From: Reichenbachiella faecimaris | GTDB taxonomy: Bacteria > Bacteroidota > Bacteroidia > Cytophagales > Cyclobacteriaceae | Assembly: GCF_900176375.1 (NCBI RefSeq) | Contig: NZ_FWYF01000001.1 | Coordinates: 310,001-374,000, forward strand | Direction of reading: 5' to 3' | Length of the DNA: 64,000 nucleotides | Shown: positions 28,410 to 37,182 of the stretch, piece by piece | How positions within the stretch are numbered: the stretch's first letter is position 1 | How the letters are laid out: each line of letters starts with the position of its first letter | Made by a program: the position numbers and the translations under genes | Notes under the pieces: model-generated | What the model saw: only the letters and a program-made list of their open reading frames with translations | What the model was told of the DNA's origin: nothing | Databases searched by the model: none

Positions 28410-29639
28410 GTGAATCACTACACCCTACACGAATTCAATTTACTAGTCAAAGAAGTCCTCTCTGAACAGCTAGAAAAATCCTACTGGATCGTAGCCGAAA
28501 TAGGCCAAATTAACTTACATGGCAATGGTCATTGCTACCTGGAACTGGTGGAAAAAGACAACAACTATGTAAAAGCCAAGTCGCGTGGTACTATCTGGGC
28601 CAATGTCTATAGAGAAATACATCCTTGGTTCGTATCGCAAACGGGCACAGAATTAAAGCAAGGCATGAAAGTATTGCTCAATGCTTCTTTTGAGTTTCAT
28701 GAAGTCTATGGTGTGAGTCTCAACATTAGAGACATTGATGTCAATTTCACTATTGGAGAAAGGGAAAGAAAAAAGCAAGAGACGCTTCAAAAACTGGAAG
28801 CAGAAGGTATCATGGAAATGAATCATGAATTGGAATTGCCGATTGTGGTTCAGCATTTGGCTATAATCAGTTCTGAAACTGCTGCAGGTTATGAGGACTT
28901 TATGAATCAATTTGAAAACAATCCATACCATTATCAAGCCACTTTGGATCTATTTCCTGCCACCATGCAAGGTGATACAGCTCCTGGTTCTATTATTGAA
29001 TGTCTGCATCAAATTCATGAGTCTGAAAAGGATTATGAAGCCATAGTTTTAATTCGTGGAGGTGGATCAAAGATGGATTTGGATTGCTTTGACGATTATG
29101 AACTCTGTGCTCATTTGGCACAGTTTCCTATTCCCGTCCTTACAGGCATTGGTCACGAAAGAGATCAATCCATTGCAGACTTAGTCGCTCACACCAGATT
29201 GAAAACCCCTACCTCTGTTGCTGAGTTTCTGATATCTAGAATGCTAACCTTCGAATCAGAGATTAATCAGTGGCAGGAGCATATAGCACAGCACACACAG
29301 GAATTATTATATCGTCAAACTGAAAAGATCAGTGATTTGAATTTCAGGTGGCAGTTGAGTACCAAACAAATAGTCCAACGTAGCAACTATCAACTAGAGC
29401 AAATGAACCACACGATTGAACATAGACCCCAGTCTATCATCAATCAGAGTAAAACCAATTTATTGCACAGCGAAAAACTTATTGAGGCCTATAATCCACA
29501 AAATTTACTGAACAAGGGCTACTCTATTACTCGAGTGAATGGAAAAGCATTAAAGAATCAAAAAATCAAGCCTGGTGATGAGTTGGAAACCCAGACGGCT
29601 ACTAATAGAATTACCAGCACCATAAATAAAATCAAATGA
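28410..29639 (+). CDS. xseA: Exodeoxyribonuclease VII large subunit
   Basis: Large subunit of ExoVII, which degrades single-stranded DNA bidirectionally. It has an N-terminal OB-fold (about residues 1-100) and a catalytic core with IRGGGSKMDLDCFDDYELC, where the conserved acidic residues lie, and TGIGHERDQSIADLVAH. A C-terminal coiled-coil follows. I chose the GTG at 28410 (VNHYTLHEFNLLVKEVL) because homologues begin here; the frame also has a TTG at 28368 that falls inside the upstream inverted repeat. The stop overlaps the xseB start (ATGA). Confidence 0.94.
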   Translation: MNHYTLHEFNLLVKEVLSEQLEKSYWIVAEIGQINLHGNGHCYLELVEKDNNYVKAKSRGTIWANVYREIHPWFVSQTGTELKQGMKVLLNASFEFHEVYGVSLNIRDIDVNFTIGERERKKQETLQKLEAEGIMEMNHELELPIVVQHLAIISSETAAGYEDFMNQFENNPYHYQATLDLFPATMQGDTAPGSIIECLHQIHESEKDYEAIVLIRGGGSKMDLDCFDDYELCAHLAQFPIPVLTGIGHERDQSIADLVAHTRLKTPTSVAEFLISRMLTFESEINQWQEHIAQHTQELLYRQTEKISDLNFRWQLSTKQIVQRSNYQLEQMNHTIEHRPQSIINQSKTNLLHSEKLIEAYNPQNLLNKGYSITRVNGKALKNQKIKPGDELETQTATNRITSTINKIK

Positions 29640-29827
29640 GCAAAAAGAAACTTACTTATCAATCTGCATACAATGAACTTCAATCCATCTGTGAGCAGCT
29701 AGAGTCTGAAGAAGTAGATGTGGATCAAATTACGGACTTGGTAAAACGTGCCAATGAATTGGTCAAATATTGCCAGGATCGTTTGAGGAGTATAGAAAAA
29801 GACTTGAACACTGTAACCAAAGACTAA
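29636..29827 (+). CDS. xseB: Exodeoxyribonuclease VII small subunit
   Basis: A 63-residue small subunit with two helices, starting with LTYQSAYNELQSICEQLESEE and containing VKRANELVKYCQDRL, the family pattern. It overlaps xseA by 4 bp (ATGA). Its stop codon directly abuts the stop codon of the convergent esterase gene, leaving no spacer, so no terminator can lie between the two genes. Confidence 0.93.
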   Translation: MSKKKLTYQSAYNELQSICEQLESEEVDVDQITDLVKRANELVKYCQDRLRSIEKDLNTVTKD

Positions 29828-30886
29828 TCAGTTTAGTAGCTTGGCTTTGATTTTCACCTTCTTGCTGAATTCCTTGTAGGTTACAAGGACTTCCAGATTT
29901 TCACTTCCATATAATTCAAATCTGCCTTCCTCATATACCCTTCCTGCTTCTGGATTGATCACTTCATACTTGGCCTCGTAGGCCAACGAGTATTTGAGAC
30001 CATCTTTACAAGTCACAACAGGATTGAGTCTGGTAAATTTCTTACCAGGCGTAGACTGGCTTGGAATAATCTCAATCTCCACTTCCATTTTGGTAATGGT
30101 ATGAGGCTTTGTTCCTGCAAAAATCAAAAAGGGCATGGCCATTCGTTTTTGCCAATCTGTACTTGTATGTGCTGCATGAGGCACTTCCAAATAAAAAACA
30201 TCCTCATTGACTTTAGCACTATTGTCTTTCAACAGCTTTTGAAATGGCACATAGTAGTTCCATTCAGCAGTTCCTATGTCAAACCAAATCTTTTGACCCA
30301 TTTGATACTTGGGTGCTTCATTAAACATTTCAAAATCATTGACCCAAAATGAAGCAGAAAATCCAGCCGCCATTGAAAAAAAATCAGGATAATTAAACAT
30401 CATCCAAAGTGAATTTAGCCCTCCAAATGAAAATCCAAATATGGCTCTCCCCTCAGATTTTTGGATGGTTTTATATTTTTCATCAATTAATGGCACAATC
30501 TTGTTCACGATCAAATCTGCGTAGTATGCAGCATAAGTACCACCATCTGGCATACGCTTAAAGCTATCGTCCTGATAGGGAACATATTTTTCAGTTCGCA
30601 TTCTGTCTGCGGCAATCCCTACAACAATCAACTCTTGAATAAGGTTGTTTTGAATTAAACTGTCTAAAGTCACCTGAAGTGCCATACCTATTGATGGATG
30701 CCCAAATAACATCTGCCCATCATTGAAATAAACCACAGGATAGTTCTTGTCTTGCGAGTAGTTTGGAGGTGTATAGATGTCAACAGCCGTACCCTCAATT
30801 TCTAAAAAATCGAGCTTGCCCTGACTGTAAGCTAAGTCAATGGTCAGCAGGACACTTACTAGGATACATACCAGTTTACCTTTCAT
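29828..30886 (-). CDS. Secreted esterase (PF00756-type alpha/beta hydrolase)
   Basis: A 352-residue periplasmic or secreted hydrolase with a signal peptide (MKGKLVCILVSVLLTIDLAYS). The esterase-D/IroE-like fold is recognisable by the VVYFNDGQMLFG oxyanion segment, the nucleophile elbow GFSFGG (Ser near residue 152), and AHTSTDWQKRM near the catalytic His. After about residue 265 there is an extra beta-rich C-terminal region with no assigned domain. The substrate is unknown; siderophore, carbohydrate-ester and lipid esterases all share this fold. Confidence 0.83.
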   Translation of the reverse strand: MKGKLVCILVSVLLTIDLAYSQGKLDFLEIEGTAVDIYTPPNYSQDKNYPVVYFNDGQMLFGHPSIGMALQVTLDSLIQNNLIQELIVVGIAADRMRTEKYVPYQDDSFKRMPDGGTYAAYYADLIVNKIVPLIDEKYKTIQKSEGRAIFGFSFGGLNSLWMMFNYPDFFSMAAGFSASFWVNDFEMFNEAPKYQMGQKIWFDIGTAEWNYYVPFQKLLKDNSAKVNEDVFYLEVPHAAHTSTDWQKRMAMPFLIFAGTKPHTITKMEVEIEIIPSQSTPGKKFTRLNPVVTCKDGLKYSLAYEAKYEVINPEAGRVYEEGRFELYGSENLEVLVTYKEFSKKVKIKAKLLN

Positions 30887-31520
30887 GTTTTTTTATTAAC
30901 AGTCAAGGATAAACATTCCATTATCAATTTTAGTATATCAACAATGATTATGTTCCTTTCGAGTGAGGAAATACTCAACATTCACTGGATTGGTCTTTGG
31001 GGTTGACCACCCAAATTTCTTTTTGATCTGGTCAAAAAATTTACGAAGAAATTTCATACATAAAATAGCCTGGTTACCCCAAAGATACGAATTTTTCGAA
31101 TTGATGTTTGATTCAAAATCGTACAAAATTAGTACGGGTTTACTATTCATTTTTTTTAAAACAAAAAATAAGTCAATTATAAATCATCAAATAAATTCCT
31201 TTCCAATGCATAGACCGCCTGGCCTGCAACGTTCTTGCTGCCTGTTTTTTGGCAAATTTCTTTTGTGCACGCCCACAGTTCTCATCCTCTATTTCCTTAT
31301 CAGCATGCTCTTCACAAATGACAAATGAGGTGTAAAATTTCAAGTTCTCTTGTGGTAAGAGGATTTTCTAGAGACCATCTCTGTTTAGATTTTTGTCATT
31401 AGACAAGTCGTTCATAATATCCGTCACCTCCCTAGAATAAAATTTCCCCTTTTACTGAAAACAGGAATAACGAAATTCTGCCCAATTATGAATGTATTGA
31501 GTGTATCTACTAATAAGTAA
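30887..31520. other. 634-bp region between two hydrolase genes; two tandem small ORFs only
   Basis: No recognised gene. On the minus strand there are two consecutive small open frames. One runs from a TTG at 31343 to 31173 (56 residues, Lys/Arg-rich, containing FVICEEHADKEIEDENCGR). The other runs from an ATG at 31150 to 30938 (70 residues), or from an inner ATG at 31057 (MKFLRKFFDQIKKKFGW, 39 residues). Neither matches a family I know. A 121-residue plus-strand frame overlaps them but has no plausible composition. The region may be a decayed gene or encode small proteins. Confidence 0.35.
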
Positions 31521-32261
31521 TTAGAGGTACTGATTCAGAAATGCAATAACCACCTCCCAATATCCTTGACTATCTGTGAATTTACTCCAGAGGGCTTTAG
31601 ACCCATGATTTCCTGAAGTTTTGGGTAAGTAGTAGGTTTTTGAATCTGTAGGGATCGCCTCATAGATAGACCACCAGCTGTTTTTCTCACTTCTGGCAGA
31701 AGTAATGAATGAAGGACATTTGATGTTCATAGCACTGGTGGTAATATAATTTTTAGGCTTACCCATAGATTGAAAATATTCTCCTGGTGAAAAAGCCAAC
31801 ACACCACTTACATCTCCTGGGCGATCTCCAGCAATTTTCAAGGCCAATGCAGAAGAATAAGAACTGCCCCAAATAATCAAGTCTCCTTTTGCTAGGTAGG
31901 ATTTGGCATGATCAATTGCCGCATTCATGTCAGGCAGGGCATTCACATACTTTGTTTCCTTCATTAATTTTCGAGCACTCACAAAGGTCAGATTCTGTAC
32001 GCCGTTCACTGCATTGCCCGAGCGTTGATCTACGGTCATACAATTGAATCCCAACTGATTCAACATGGGTGCAATTTCCTGATATTCTCCTCTACTCCAA
32101 CCTGCCTGATGAAACAAAACAACGAATGGAACAGTATCTGGATGCGATATATGTAAATCTACCGTCACCTCTACTCCATCAGAAGCTTTTATTTTAATGG
32201 TCTCGTATGCCTCAACATAAAAGCTTATCAGCAAGGAAAATATCAGGAATAAAACTCTCAT
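31521..32261 (-). CDS. Secreted alpha/beta hydrolase (dienelactone hydrolase-like)
   Basis: A roughly 246-residue alpha/beta hydrolase with a signal peptide (MRVLFLIFSLLISFYVEA). I chose the ATG at 32261 for this; the frame continues eight residues upstream. Strand and elbow motifs are FVVLFHQAGWSRGEY and WGSSYSSALALKIAG, with the nucleophile Ser in GSSYS. The catalytic His is likely in KTSGNHGSKALW near the C-terminus. The substrate cannot be inferred. It is 45 bp downstream of dapD on the same strand, and may be cotranscribed. Confidence 0.8.
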   Translation of the reverse strand: MRVLFLIFSLLISFYVEAYETIKIKASDGVEVTVDLHISHPDTVPFVVLFHQAGWSRGEYQEIAPMLNQLGFNCMTVDQRSGNAVNGVQNLTFVSARKLMKETKYVNALPDMNAAIDHAKSYLAKGDLIIWGSSYSSALALKIAGDRPGDVSGVLAFSPGEYFQSMGKPKNYITTSAMNIKCPSFITSARSEKNSWWSIYEAIPTDSKTYYLPKTSGNHGSKALWSKFTDSQGYWEVVIAFLNQYL

Positions 32262-32306
32262 ATGATTGGATTTACTTAATACCAATAAATCTAATCAAAG
32301 TAAACT

Positions 32307-33122
32307 TTATACTGCTACACTGTTATCCCTAAGCGCATCGTTCAAGGAAGTTTTTTTATCCGTGCTTTCTTTTCTTTTGCCAATAATGATGGCACATGGC
32401 ACATTGTATTCACCAGCTGGAAACTTCTTGGCATACGACCCTGGGATGACTACAGACCTAGGTGGTACATACCCCTTATATTCAATAGGTTCATCTCCAG
32501 TCACGTCAATAATTTTAGAACTTGCTGTTAATGTCACATTAGCGCCAAGTACAGCTTCTTTGCCAATTCTTACTCCTTCTACAATGATACATCTTGATCC
32601 AATAAAGGCATTGTCTTCAATAATCACAGGTGCAGCTTGTACTGGCTCTAACACACCTCCAATACCCACACCACCACTTAAGTGCACACCTTTACCTATT
32701 TGAGCACAGCTTCCAACTGTGGCCCAAGTATCCACCATGGTTCCTTCATCTACATACGCACCAATGTTGACATAAGAAGGCATCAAAATCGTACCCTTAG
32801 AAAGGTAAGCACCATATCTGGCCACTGCGTGAGGAACCACACGAACACCTAACTTATCATAGTCCGACTTGAGAGCCATCTTGTCGTGAAACTCAAAAGG
32901 TCCCACTTCAATTTTTTCCATTTTTCGAATTGGAAAATATAAAATCACAGCTTTTTTTACCCAGTCATTTACCTGCCATCCATCGCTTGTTGGCTGCGCA
33001 CATCTCAATCTTCCTTTATCCAATTCCTCAAGTACAAACTCAATGGTTTTTACCACTTCAGGATCTTCAAGTTTCGAACGATCTTCCCAAGTTGACTCTA
33101 TGATTTTTTTGATGTCTTCCAT
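32307..33122 (-). CDS. dapD: 2,3,4,5-tetrahydropyridine-2,6-dicarboxylate N-succinyltransferase
   Basis: Left-handed beta-helix acyltransferase of the succinylase branch of diaminopimelate/lysine synthesis, using succinyl-CoA and the product of DapB. At 271 residues it matches the family. An N-terminal helical domain is followed by hexapeptide repeats from about residue 105 (VGSCAQIGKGVHLSGGVGIGGVLEP, described here by its extent). PVIIEDNAFIGSRCIIVEG is the conserved CoA/substrate region. It carries its own -7-like promoter element. Confidence 0.96.
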   Translation of the reverse strand: MEDIKKIIESTWEDRSKLEDPEVVKTIEFVLEELDKGRLRCAQPTSDGWQVNDWVKKAVILYFPIRKMEKIEVGPFEFHDKMALKSDYDKLGVRVVPHAVARYGAYLSKGTILMPSYVNIGAYVDEGTMVDTWATVGSCAQIGKGVHLSGGVGIGGVLEPVQAAPVIIEDNAFIGSRCIIVEGVRIGKEAVLGANVTLTASSKIIDVTGDEPIEYKGYVPPRSVVIPGSYAKKFPAGEYNVPCAIIIGKRKESTDKKTSLNDALRDNSVAV

Positions 33123-33171
33123 TTTTAAATTCTAATTTAATTTGCCTACAGAGGCCTTCATATATGTACCA

Positions 33172-33179
33172 CAAAACTA
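33172..33179 (-). promoter_or_regulatory. Putative -7 promoter element of dapD
   Basis: The minus strand reads TAGTTTTG, matching TAnnTTTG, 50 bp before the dapD start. The -33 position carries only a degenerate TTTTTCG. Confidence 0.4.
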
Positions 33180-33241
33180 GCTACAATTCGAAGTACGAAA
33201 AACATATACGTTGCTTTCATTTTCACGAAGCCATCATCTTG

Positions 33242-33257
33242 TGTTAATTTATTAACA
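33242..33257. promoter_or_regulatory. Palindrome TGTTAA-N4-TTAACA, possible operator
   Basis: A perfect 6-bp inverted repeat with 4-bp spacer in the divergent dapD/acyl-CoA dehydrogenase region, about 120 bp upstream of dapD and 270 bp upstream of the other gene. AT-rich palindromes occur by chance, so confidence is low. Confidence 0.25.
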
Positions 33258-33529
33258 TCACTGTAGATCGACTTGACTATGAACGTCTCATATTCTATTT
33301 CATACACATGTATTCCATTTTACTTTAATTACATAATTATAACTATTTGATAAAAAGTAATTTATATATTCAAACCAAATAATATTTGGCAATGAAATAA
33401 TCAATAAATTCAGTATTAACAGGTTCAACAACCTGCAATTATTAATTCCAAAAAATCAAATTTGACTACCCTTGCCCCTTCCTATAATCCAATCAATTTA
33501 CTAACTTGAAACTCCATCAAACCATACCC

Positions 33530-34741
33530 ATGATTGATCTTTTTGCTACAACAAAAGTCCAAGAGCTAATCCCTAAATACGTTACTTTCATTGAGGAAGA
33601 AGTAATCCCGATTGAGCTTCAATTATTAGATGTTTCTGACATAAATGCACATGAACAGCAGCTCATGAAGCTAAGAGAAAAGGCGAAAATAGCTGGTCTT
33701 TGGGCTCCACATCTATCCCAATCACATGGGGGTCTTGGACTCAATCTTGTCGAATTTGCCCAAGTGAGTGAGGTCATGGGCATGACCCCGTTTGGTCATT
33801 ATGCATTCAACTGTCAAGCACCTGACATTGGTAATATGGAGTTGCTTGAAGGTTACGCATCCAATGATATCAAGTCTGCTTTTTTAGCTCCATTGCAAGA
33901 AGGGAAAATCAGAAGTTGCTTTTCTATGACAGAACCTGAACACGCTGGTTCTAACCCAAAATATCTAAGCACAACTGCTGTTAAACATGGCGATTACTAT
34001 GTCATCAATGGGCACAAGTGGTTTACCTCTTCGGCAGATGGTGCAGCCTTTGCTATTGTAATGGCTGTCACAAATCCGGAAGCTGAAAGTCCATATCAAC
34101 GGGCGAGTATGATTGTAGTGCCTACAACAACTGATGGTTTTGAATTGGTTAGAAATATTCCTATCATGGGAGAAGCAGGCGCGAGGTATGTGAGTCATGC
34201 AGAGGTTAGATACAACAACTGTAAGGTTCCTGCCAGTCATCTTATTCATGAAGAAGGCCAAGGCTTTATGCTGGCGCAGCAGCGTCTTGGTCCCGGTAGA
34301 ATTCATCACTGCATGCGTTGGATTGGGATATGTGAACGAGCACTGGATTTAATGTGCAAACGTGCCACCAAGCGTAAAATTTCGAGTAAGGAAGTGTTGG
34401 GTGACAAACAAACAATCCAAAACTGGATAGCTGAATCAAGAACGGAAATTGATGCTGCCCGTCTTCTGGTGCTACATGCTGCCCATAAAATTGAAATCCA
34501 TGGAAGTAAGGCAGCTAAACAAGAAATTTCTTCCATCAAATACTATGTAGCCCATGTGCTACAGCAGGTACTCGACAGAGCCATACAGGTGCATGGCGCT
34601 ATGGGTATAACTGACGACTTAATCCTCTCTTGGTGGTACAGACACGAGCGAGGCGCAAGAATTTATGATGGTCCTGATGAAGTGCATAAGTCTGTTATCG
34701 CCAGATCCGTTTTGAAGGACTACCAAACTAAAGAACAATAA
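33530..34741 (+). CDS. Acyl-CoA dehydrogenase, ACAD10/11 type
   Basis: FAD-dependent acyl-CoA dehydrogenase, about 403 residues from the ATG at 33530; a TTG at 33506 would add eight. Typical segments are CFSMTEPEHAGSNP (FAD/substrate region), INGHKWFTSSADGA, and the C-terminal VHGAMGITDDLILSWW and RIYDGPDEVHKSVIA, the last being characteristic of the ACAD10/ACAD11 branch. The next gene, 4 bp on, is an APH-type kinase, and in animals the two domains are one protein. Together they would process 4-hydroxyacyl-CoAs: the kinase phosphorylates the 4-hydroxyl group and the dehydrogenase-fold enzyme handles the phosphorylated acyl-CoA. Confidence 0.92.
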   Translation: MIDLFATTKVQELIPKYVTFIEEEVIPIELQLLDVSDINAHEQQLMKLREKAKIAGLWAPHLSQSHGGLGLNLVEFAQVSEVMGMTPFGHYAFNCQAPDIGNMELLEGYASNDIKSAFLAPLQEGKIRSCFSMTEPEHAGSNPKYLSTTAVKHGDYYVINGHKWFTSSADGAAFAIVMAVTNPEAESPYQRASMIVVPTTTDGFELVRNIPIMGEAGARYVSHAEVRYNNCKVPASHLIHEEGQGFMLAQQRLGPGRIHHCMRWIGICERALDLMCKRATKRKISSKEVLGDKQTIQNWIAESRTEIDAARLLVLHAAHKIEIHGSKAAKQEISSIKYYVAHVLQQVLDRAIQVHGAMGITDDLILSWWYRHERGARIYDGPDEVHKSVIARSVLKDYQTKEQ

Positions 34742-34745
34742 CCTG

Positions 34746-35831
34746 ATGAGTCTGAGAGAAAAAAACATGTTGATGGATCGATCAGGGATGATCCGACATG
34801 GCGAAAGCCTTGATCTGAATAAACTAAGTGAGTTCTTAAAAGCCTCTCCTGACTTTGAAGAAGGGAGCATTAGTGTGGAGCAATTTCCTAGTGGATTCTC
34901 TAATCTTACTTATTTGTTGAAATGTAATGATCAGGAATTTGTTTTACGCCGACCTCCAATTGGAGCTGACGTAAAAGGTGGGCATGACATGAAACGTGAA
35001 TATGATCTACTAACCAAAATCAATCCCGTTTGCCCCTATTCTCCCAGGCCTATTCTGCATTGCCAAGACAAAGACATTATTGGAGATGAGTTCTTTATTA
35101 TGGAACGTGTCAGGGGTATAATCCTCAGAAATGCACCACCAAAAAATATGCCTATGACTGCTGATCTTATGCAAACCATAAGTACAAATGCAGTAGACAT
35201 ATTGTGTGATTTACATCAATTGGATCTTGATAAAAACAACCTTTGGGAATTGGGTAAACCTGAAGGCTATGTTGAGCGCCAGATTGATGGATGGATTGAT
35301 CGATATGCTAAATCTAAGACAGATCAGCTACCAGGTATGGAAGCACTTGGTGATTGGTTAGGTCAAAACATACCAAACAGTGAAGCGGTTACGCTTCTAC
35401 ACAATGACTACAAGTATGACAATCTTGTACTTTCTCTTGACAACTATTCAGATGTATTGGCTGTACTAGACTGGGAAATGGCTACCATTGGTGATCCACT
35501 CATGGATTTAGGAACTGCTTTGGCTTATTGGGTTGAACTGATTGACCCTCCGGCACTTAAAGCATTTAACCTGACCTGGATGCCTGGCAACCTGAATAGA
35601 AAGCAGGTATTAGAAAGATATACCGAAAAAACGGGCATAGATACTTCCAACATACACTTCTATTATGTTTTTGCTTGTTTCAAACTAGGTGTGATTTGTC
35701 AGCAGATTTATGCCAGATATAAAAAAGGACTGACGAAAGACCCACGTTTTGCAGGACTCATAGGCGTGGTCAATGCGTGTGCCATGAATGGCAAAAAAGC
35801 TTTGGACACTGGCTCCATTTCTAATTATTAA
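34746..35831 (+). CDS. APH-family kinase, probable 4-hydroxyacyl-CoA kinase
   Basis: A 361-residue phosphotransferase of the aminoglycoside phosphotransferase (APH) fold. The N-lobe has FPSGFSNLTYLLKC and FVLRRPP. The catalytic loop is LLHNDYKYDNLVL (HxDxxxxN type) and the metal-binding motif is VLDWEMATIGDPLMDLG. It resembles the N-terminal kinase domain of ACAD10/11 and LvaA of the Pseudomonas levulinate pathway, which phosphorylates 4-hydroxyvaleryl-CoA, and not an antibiotic-resistance enzyme. It follows the acyl-CoA dehydrogenase by 4 bp and ends at a strong bidirectional terminator. Confidence 0.88.
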   Translation: MSLREKNMLMDRSGMIRHGESLDLNKLSEFLKASPDFEEGSISVEQFPSGFSNLTYLLKCNDQEFVLRRPPIGADVKGGHDMKREYDLLTKINPVCPYSPRPILHCQDKDIIGDEFFIMERVRGIILRNAPPKNMPMTADLMQTISTNAVDILCDLHQLDLDKNNLWELGKPEGYVERQIDGWIDRYAKSKTDQLPGMEALGDWLGQNIPNSEAVTLLHNDYKYDNLVLSLDNYSDVLAVLDWEMATIGDPLMDLGTALAYWVELIDPPALKAFNLTWMPGNLNRKQVLERYTEKTGIDTSNIHFYYVFACFKLGVICQQIYARYKKGLTKDPRFAGLIGVVNACAMNGKKALDTGSISNY

Positions 35832-35834
35832 TCC

Positions 35835-35874
35835 ATAAAAAAACCTCAACTTTTGTGAGTTGAGGTTTTTTTAT
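35835..35874. terminator. Bidirectional intrinsic terminator
   Basis: A perfect 17-bp stem (ATAAAAAAACCTCAACT with its complement) around TTTGTG. It has A/T runs on both sides, so it serves both the plus-strand kinase gene and the convergent CmpX-like gene. Confidence 0.9.
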
Positions 35875-35888
35875 GACTAGACTCAGTA

Positions 35889-37058
35889 TTAATCCTTTCT
35901 GAATTTCTTGAGGATTTGCTCCATGTGCTTACCAGCTGCTTCACGTCCACCTAAACCATAAGCCAGGGCGACAGTTACGGCTAATGAGCCTAGCGTCAAA
36001 CCAAAAGCCAAGTCAATAATACTATTGGCTATTCCCATAGTTCTCAACGCAATCGCAAGAAATAAGCCTATGATGGCCATTCTAGCTACACCTGCAGCAA
36101 ATTCATTTTCTTTCTTTTTACTCATAGAGCCATAAACCACTGAAGCCACAAAATTTCCAAGCACCATGACTACTAATCCAAATAGAATATCTCCAGATAG
36201 ATTCAAGATATTATGCATGACCTCAGTCAAACGATCCATTCCTAAAAGTTCGACTCCAGAGATCACCCCAAAGAATACAATGAAGAAATGCAACACGTGA
36301 GAAATCACTTTAGATAATGATTGATCATCCGATATGATGAACAAGTGGAGTTGTTTTGACAGCTTGTCTACACCTATGTTGACCAATAAGTCATTGATGA
36401 AAGTAGCTATAAACTTCCCTCCTATAAAGAAGATTGTCATGATTAGACCTGCACCAATAATATGTGGTACTGCGTCCATCAGCTTGTGCAAAATATTATT
36501 GGCTGGAGTGGTTATTGCATCCAACTCTAAGGCATTTAGTCCTTGAATGATAGCAGGAATAAATATGGCAATAAAAACGATTTGCTGAAGGAAGTAAACC
36601 AGCTTATCAGTTTCCTTAAAACCAATTTGATCTCCTAATCTATCCAAAAAGCTACCGGCCATTTTTACCAAATTAGAAACAAATTTGGCTAAGATGTAAC
36701 CAATGAATACTACTGCTCCTGCAGCTACTATTTTTGGAATAAAGCTCAAAAACTCATCGAGCATATTTCTAATTGGATCCAGCACATAGCTAAATCCTAA
36801 CATTTCCAGTACAATCAATAAATTGATCACCATGAAAATGTAGTAGGCCAGATTAGCTAAAAATTTATTTGTGTCTACTATGGTATTGCCTAGCAGACGT
36901 TCATCCCAATCTGTTTTTTTCATGAGACCATGTACGACCCTACGAATTACGACAGCTATAAGCCAGCCTACGATGAAGACAACCAAAGCGCCTAACACGC
37001 CTGGCATGATTTCGTGGAGAGAGTTAATTAGTGTTTGTAAATAATCAGGAAAGACCAT
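35889..37058 (-). CDS. CmpX-like membrane protein with conserved TM helices (mechanosensitive-channel related)
   Basis: A 389-residue inner-membrane protein with roughly eight to ten hydrophobic segments. It contains repeated conserved TM-helix modules (PF05552 type). The first is LGALVVFIVGWLIAVVIRRVV followed by KKTDWDERLLGN; the last is LTLGSLAVTVALAYGLGGREAAGKHME. Such proteins are annotated as small-conductance mechanosensitive ion channel or CmpX-like. It lacks the full MscS beta domain, so true channel activity is uncertain. Monocistronic by appearance. Confidence 0.8.
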   Translation of the reverse strand: MVFPDYLQTLINSLHEIMPGVLGALVVFIVGWLIAVVIRRVVHGLMKKTDWDERLLGNTIVDTNKFLANLAYYIFMVINLLIVLEMLGFSYVLDPIRNMLDEFLSFIPKIVAAGAVVFIGYILAKFVSNLVKMAGSFLDRLGDQIGFKETDKLVYFLQQIVFIAIFIPAIIQGLNALELDAITTPANNILHKLMDAVPHIIGAGLIMTIFFIGGKFIATFINDLLVNIGVDKLSKQLHLFIISDDQSLSKVISHVLHFFIVFFGVISGVELLGMDRLTEVMHNILNLSGDILFGLVVMVLGNFVASVVYGSMSKKKENEFAAGVARMAIIGLFLAIALRTMGIANSIIDLAFGLTLGSLAVTVALAYGLGGREAAGKHMEQILKKFRKD

Positions 37059-37182
37059 TTCTTCTTATGCATTTAGTTGATTAAAAATTCTGACGAATAA
37101 GATAGCCCAAGACCATGAATTATCCTAACAATCAAAGGCTAGAGCCATTAGAATAATTCAATATGATCTATTTTTTATCTAA

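Larger units (their letters stand above)
33123..33529. other. AT-rich dapD-acyl-CoA dehydrogenase intergenic region
   Basis: A divergent intergenic stretch with no gene seen. It contains the dapD -7-like element (33172-33179) and the inverted repeat TGTTAA-TTTA-TTAACA (33242-33257). A TAATATTTGG segment near 33380 resembles, but does not match exactly, a -7 box for the plus-strand gene. Confidence 0.5.

Noticed and set aside
30963-31328. 121-residue plus-strand frame in the gap between the hydrolases
   Set aside because: Composition is not protein-like and no family is recognised. It overlaps the minus-strand small frames and has no promoter or neighbour logic.
33506-35831. A broken ACAD11-like fusion gene split by a frameshift
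   Set aside because: Both frames have proper starts and stops and the order (dehydrogenase then kinase) is opposite to the animal fusion. Two separate genes is the simpler reading.
34746-35831. Aminoglycoside-resistance phosphotransferase
   Set aside because: The APH fold is generic. The coupling to an ACAD10/11-type dehydrogenase and its sequence style indicate an acyl-CoA kinase.
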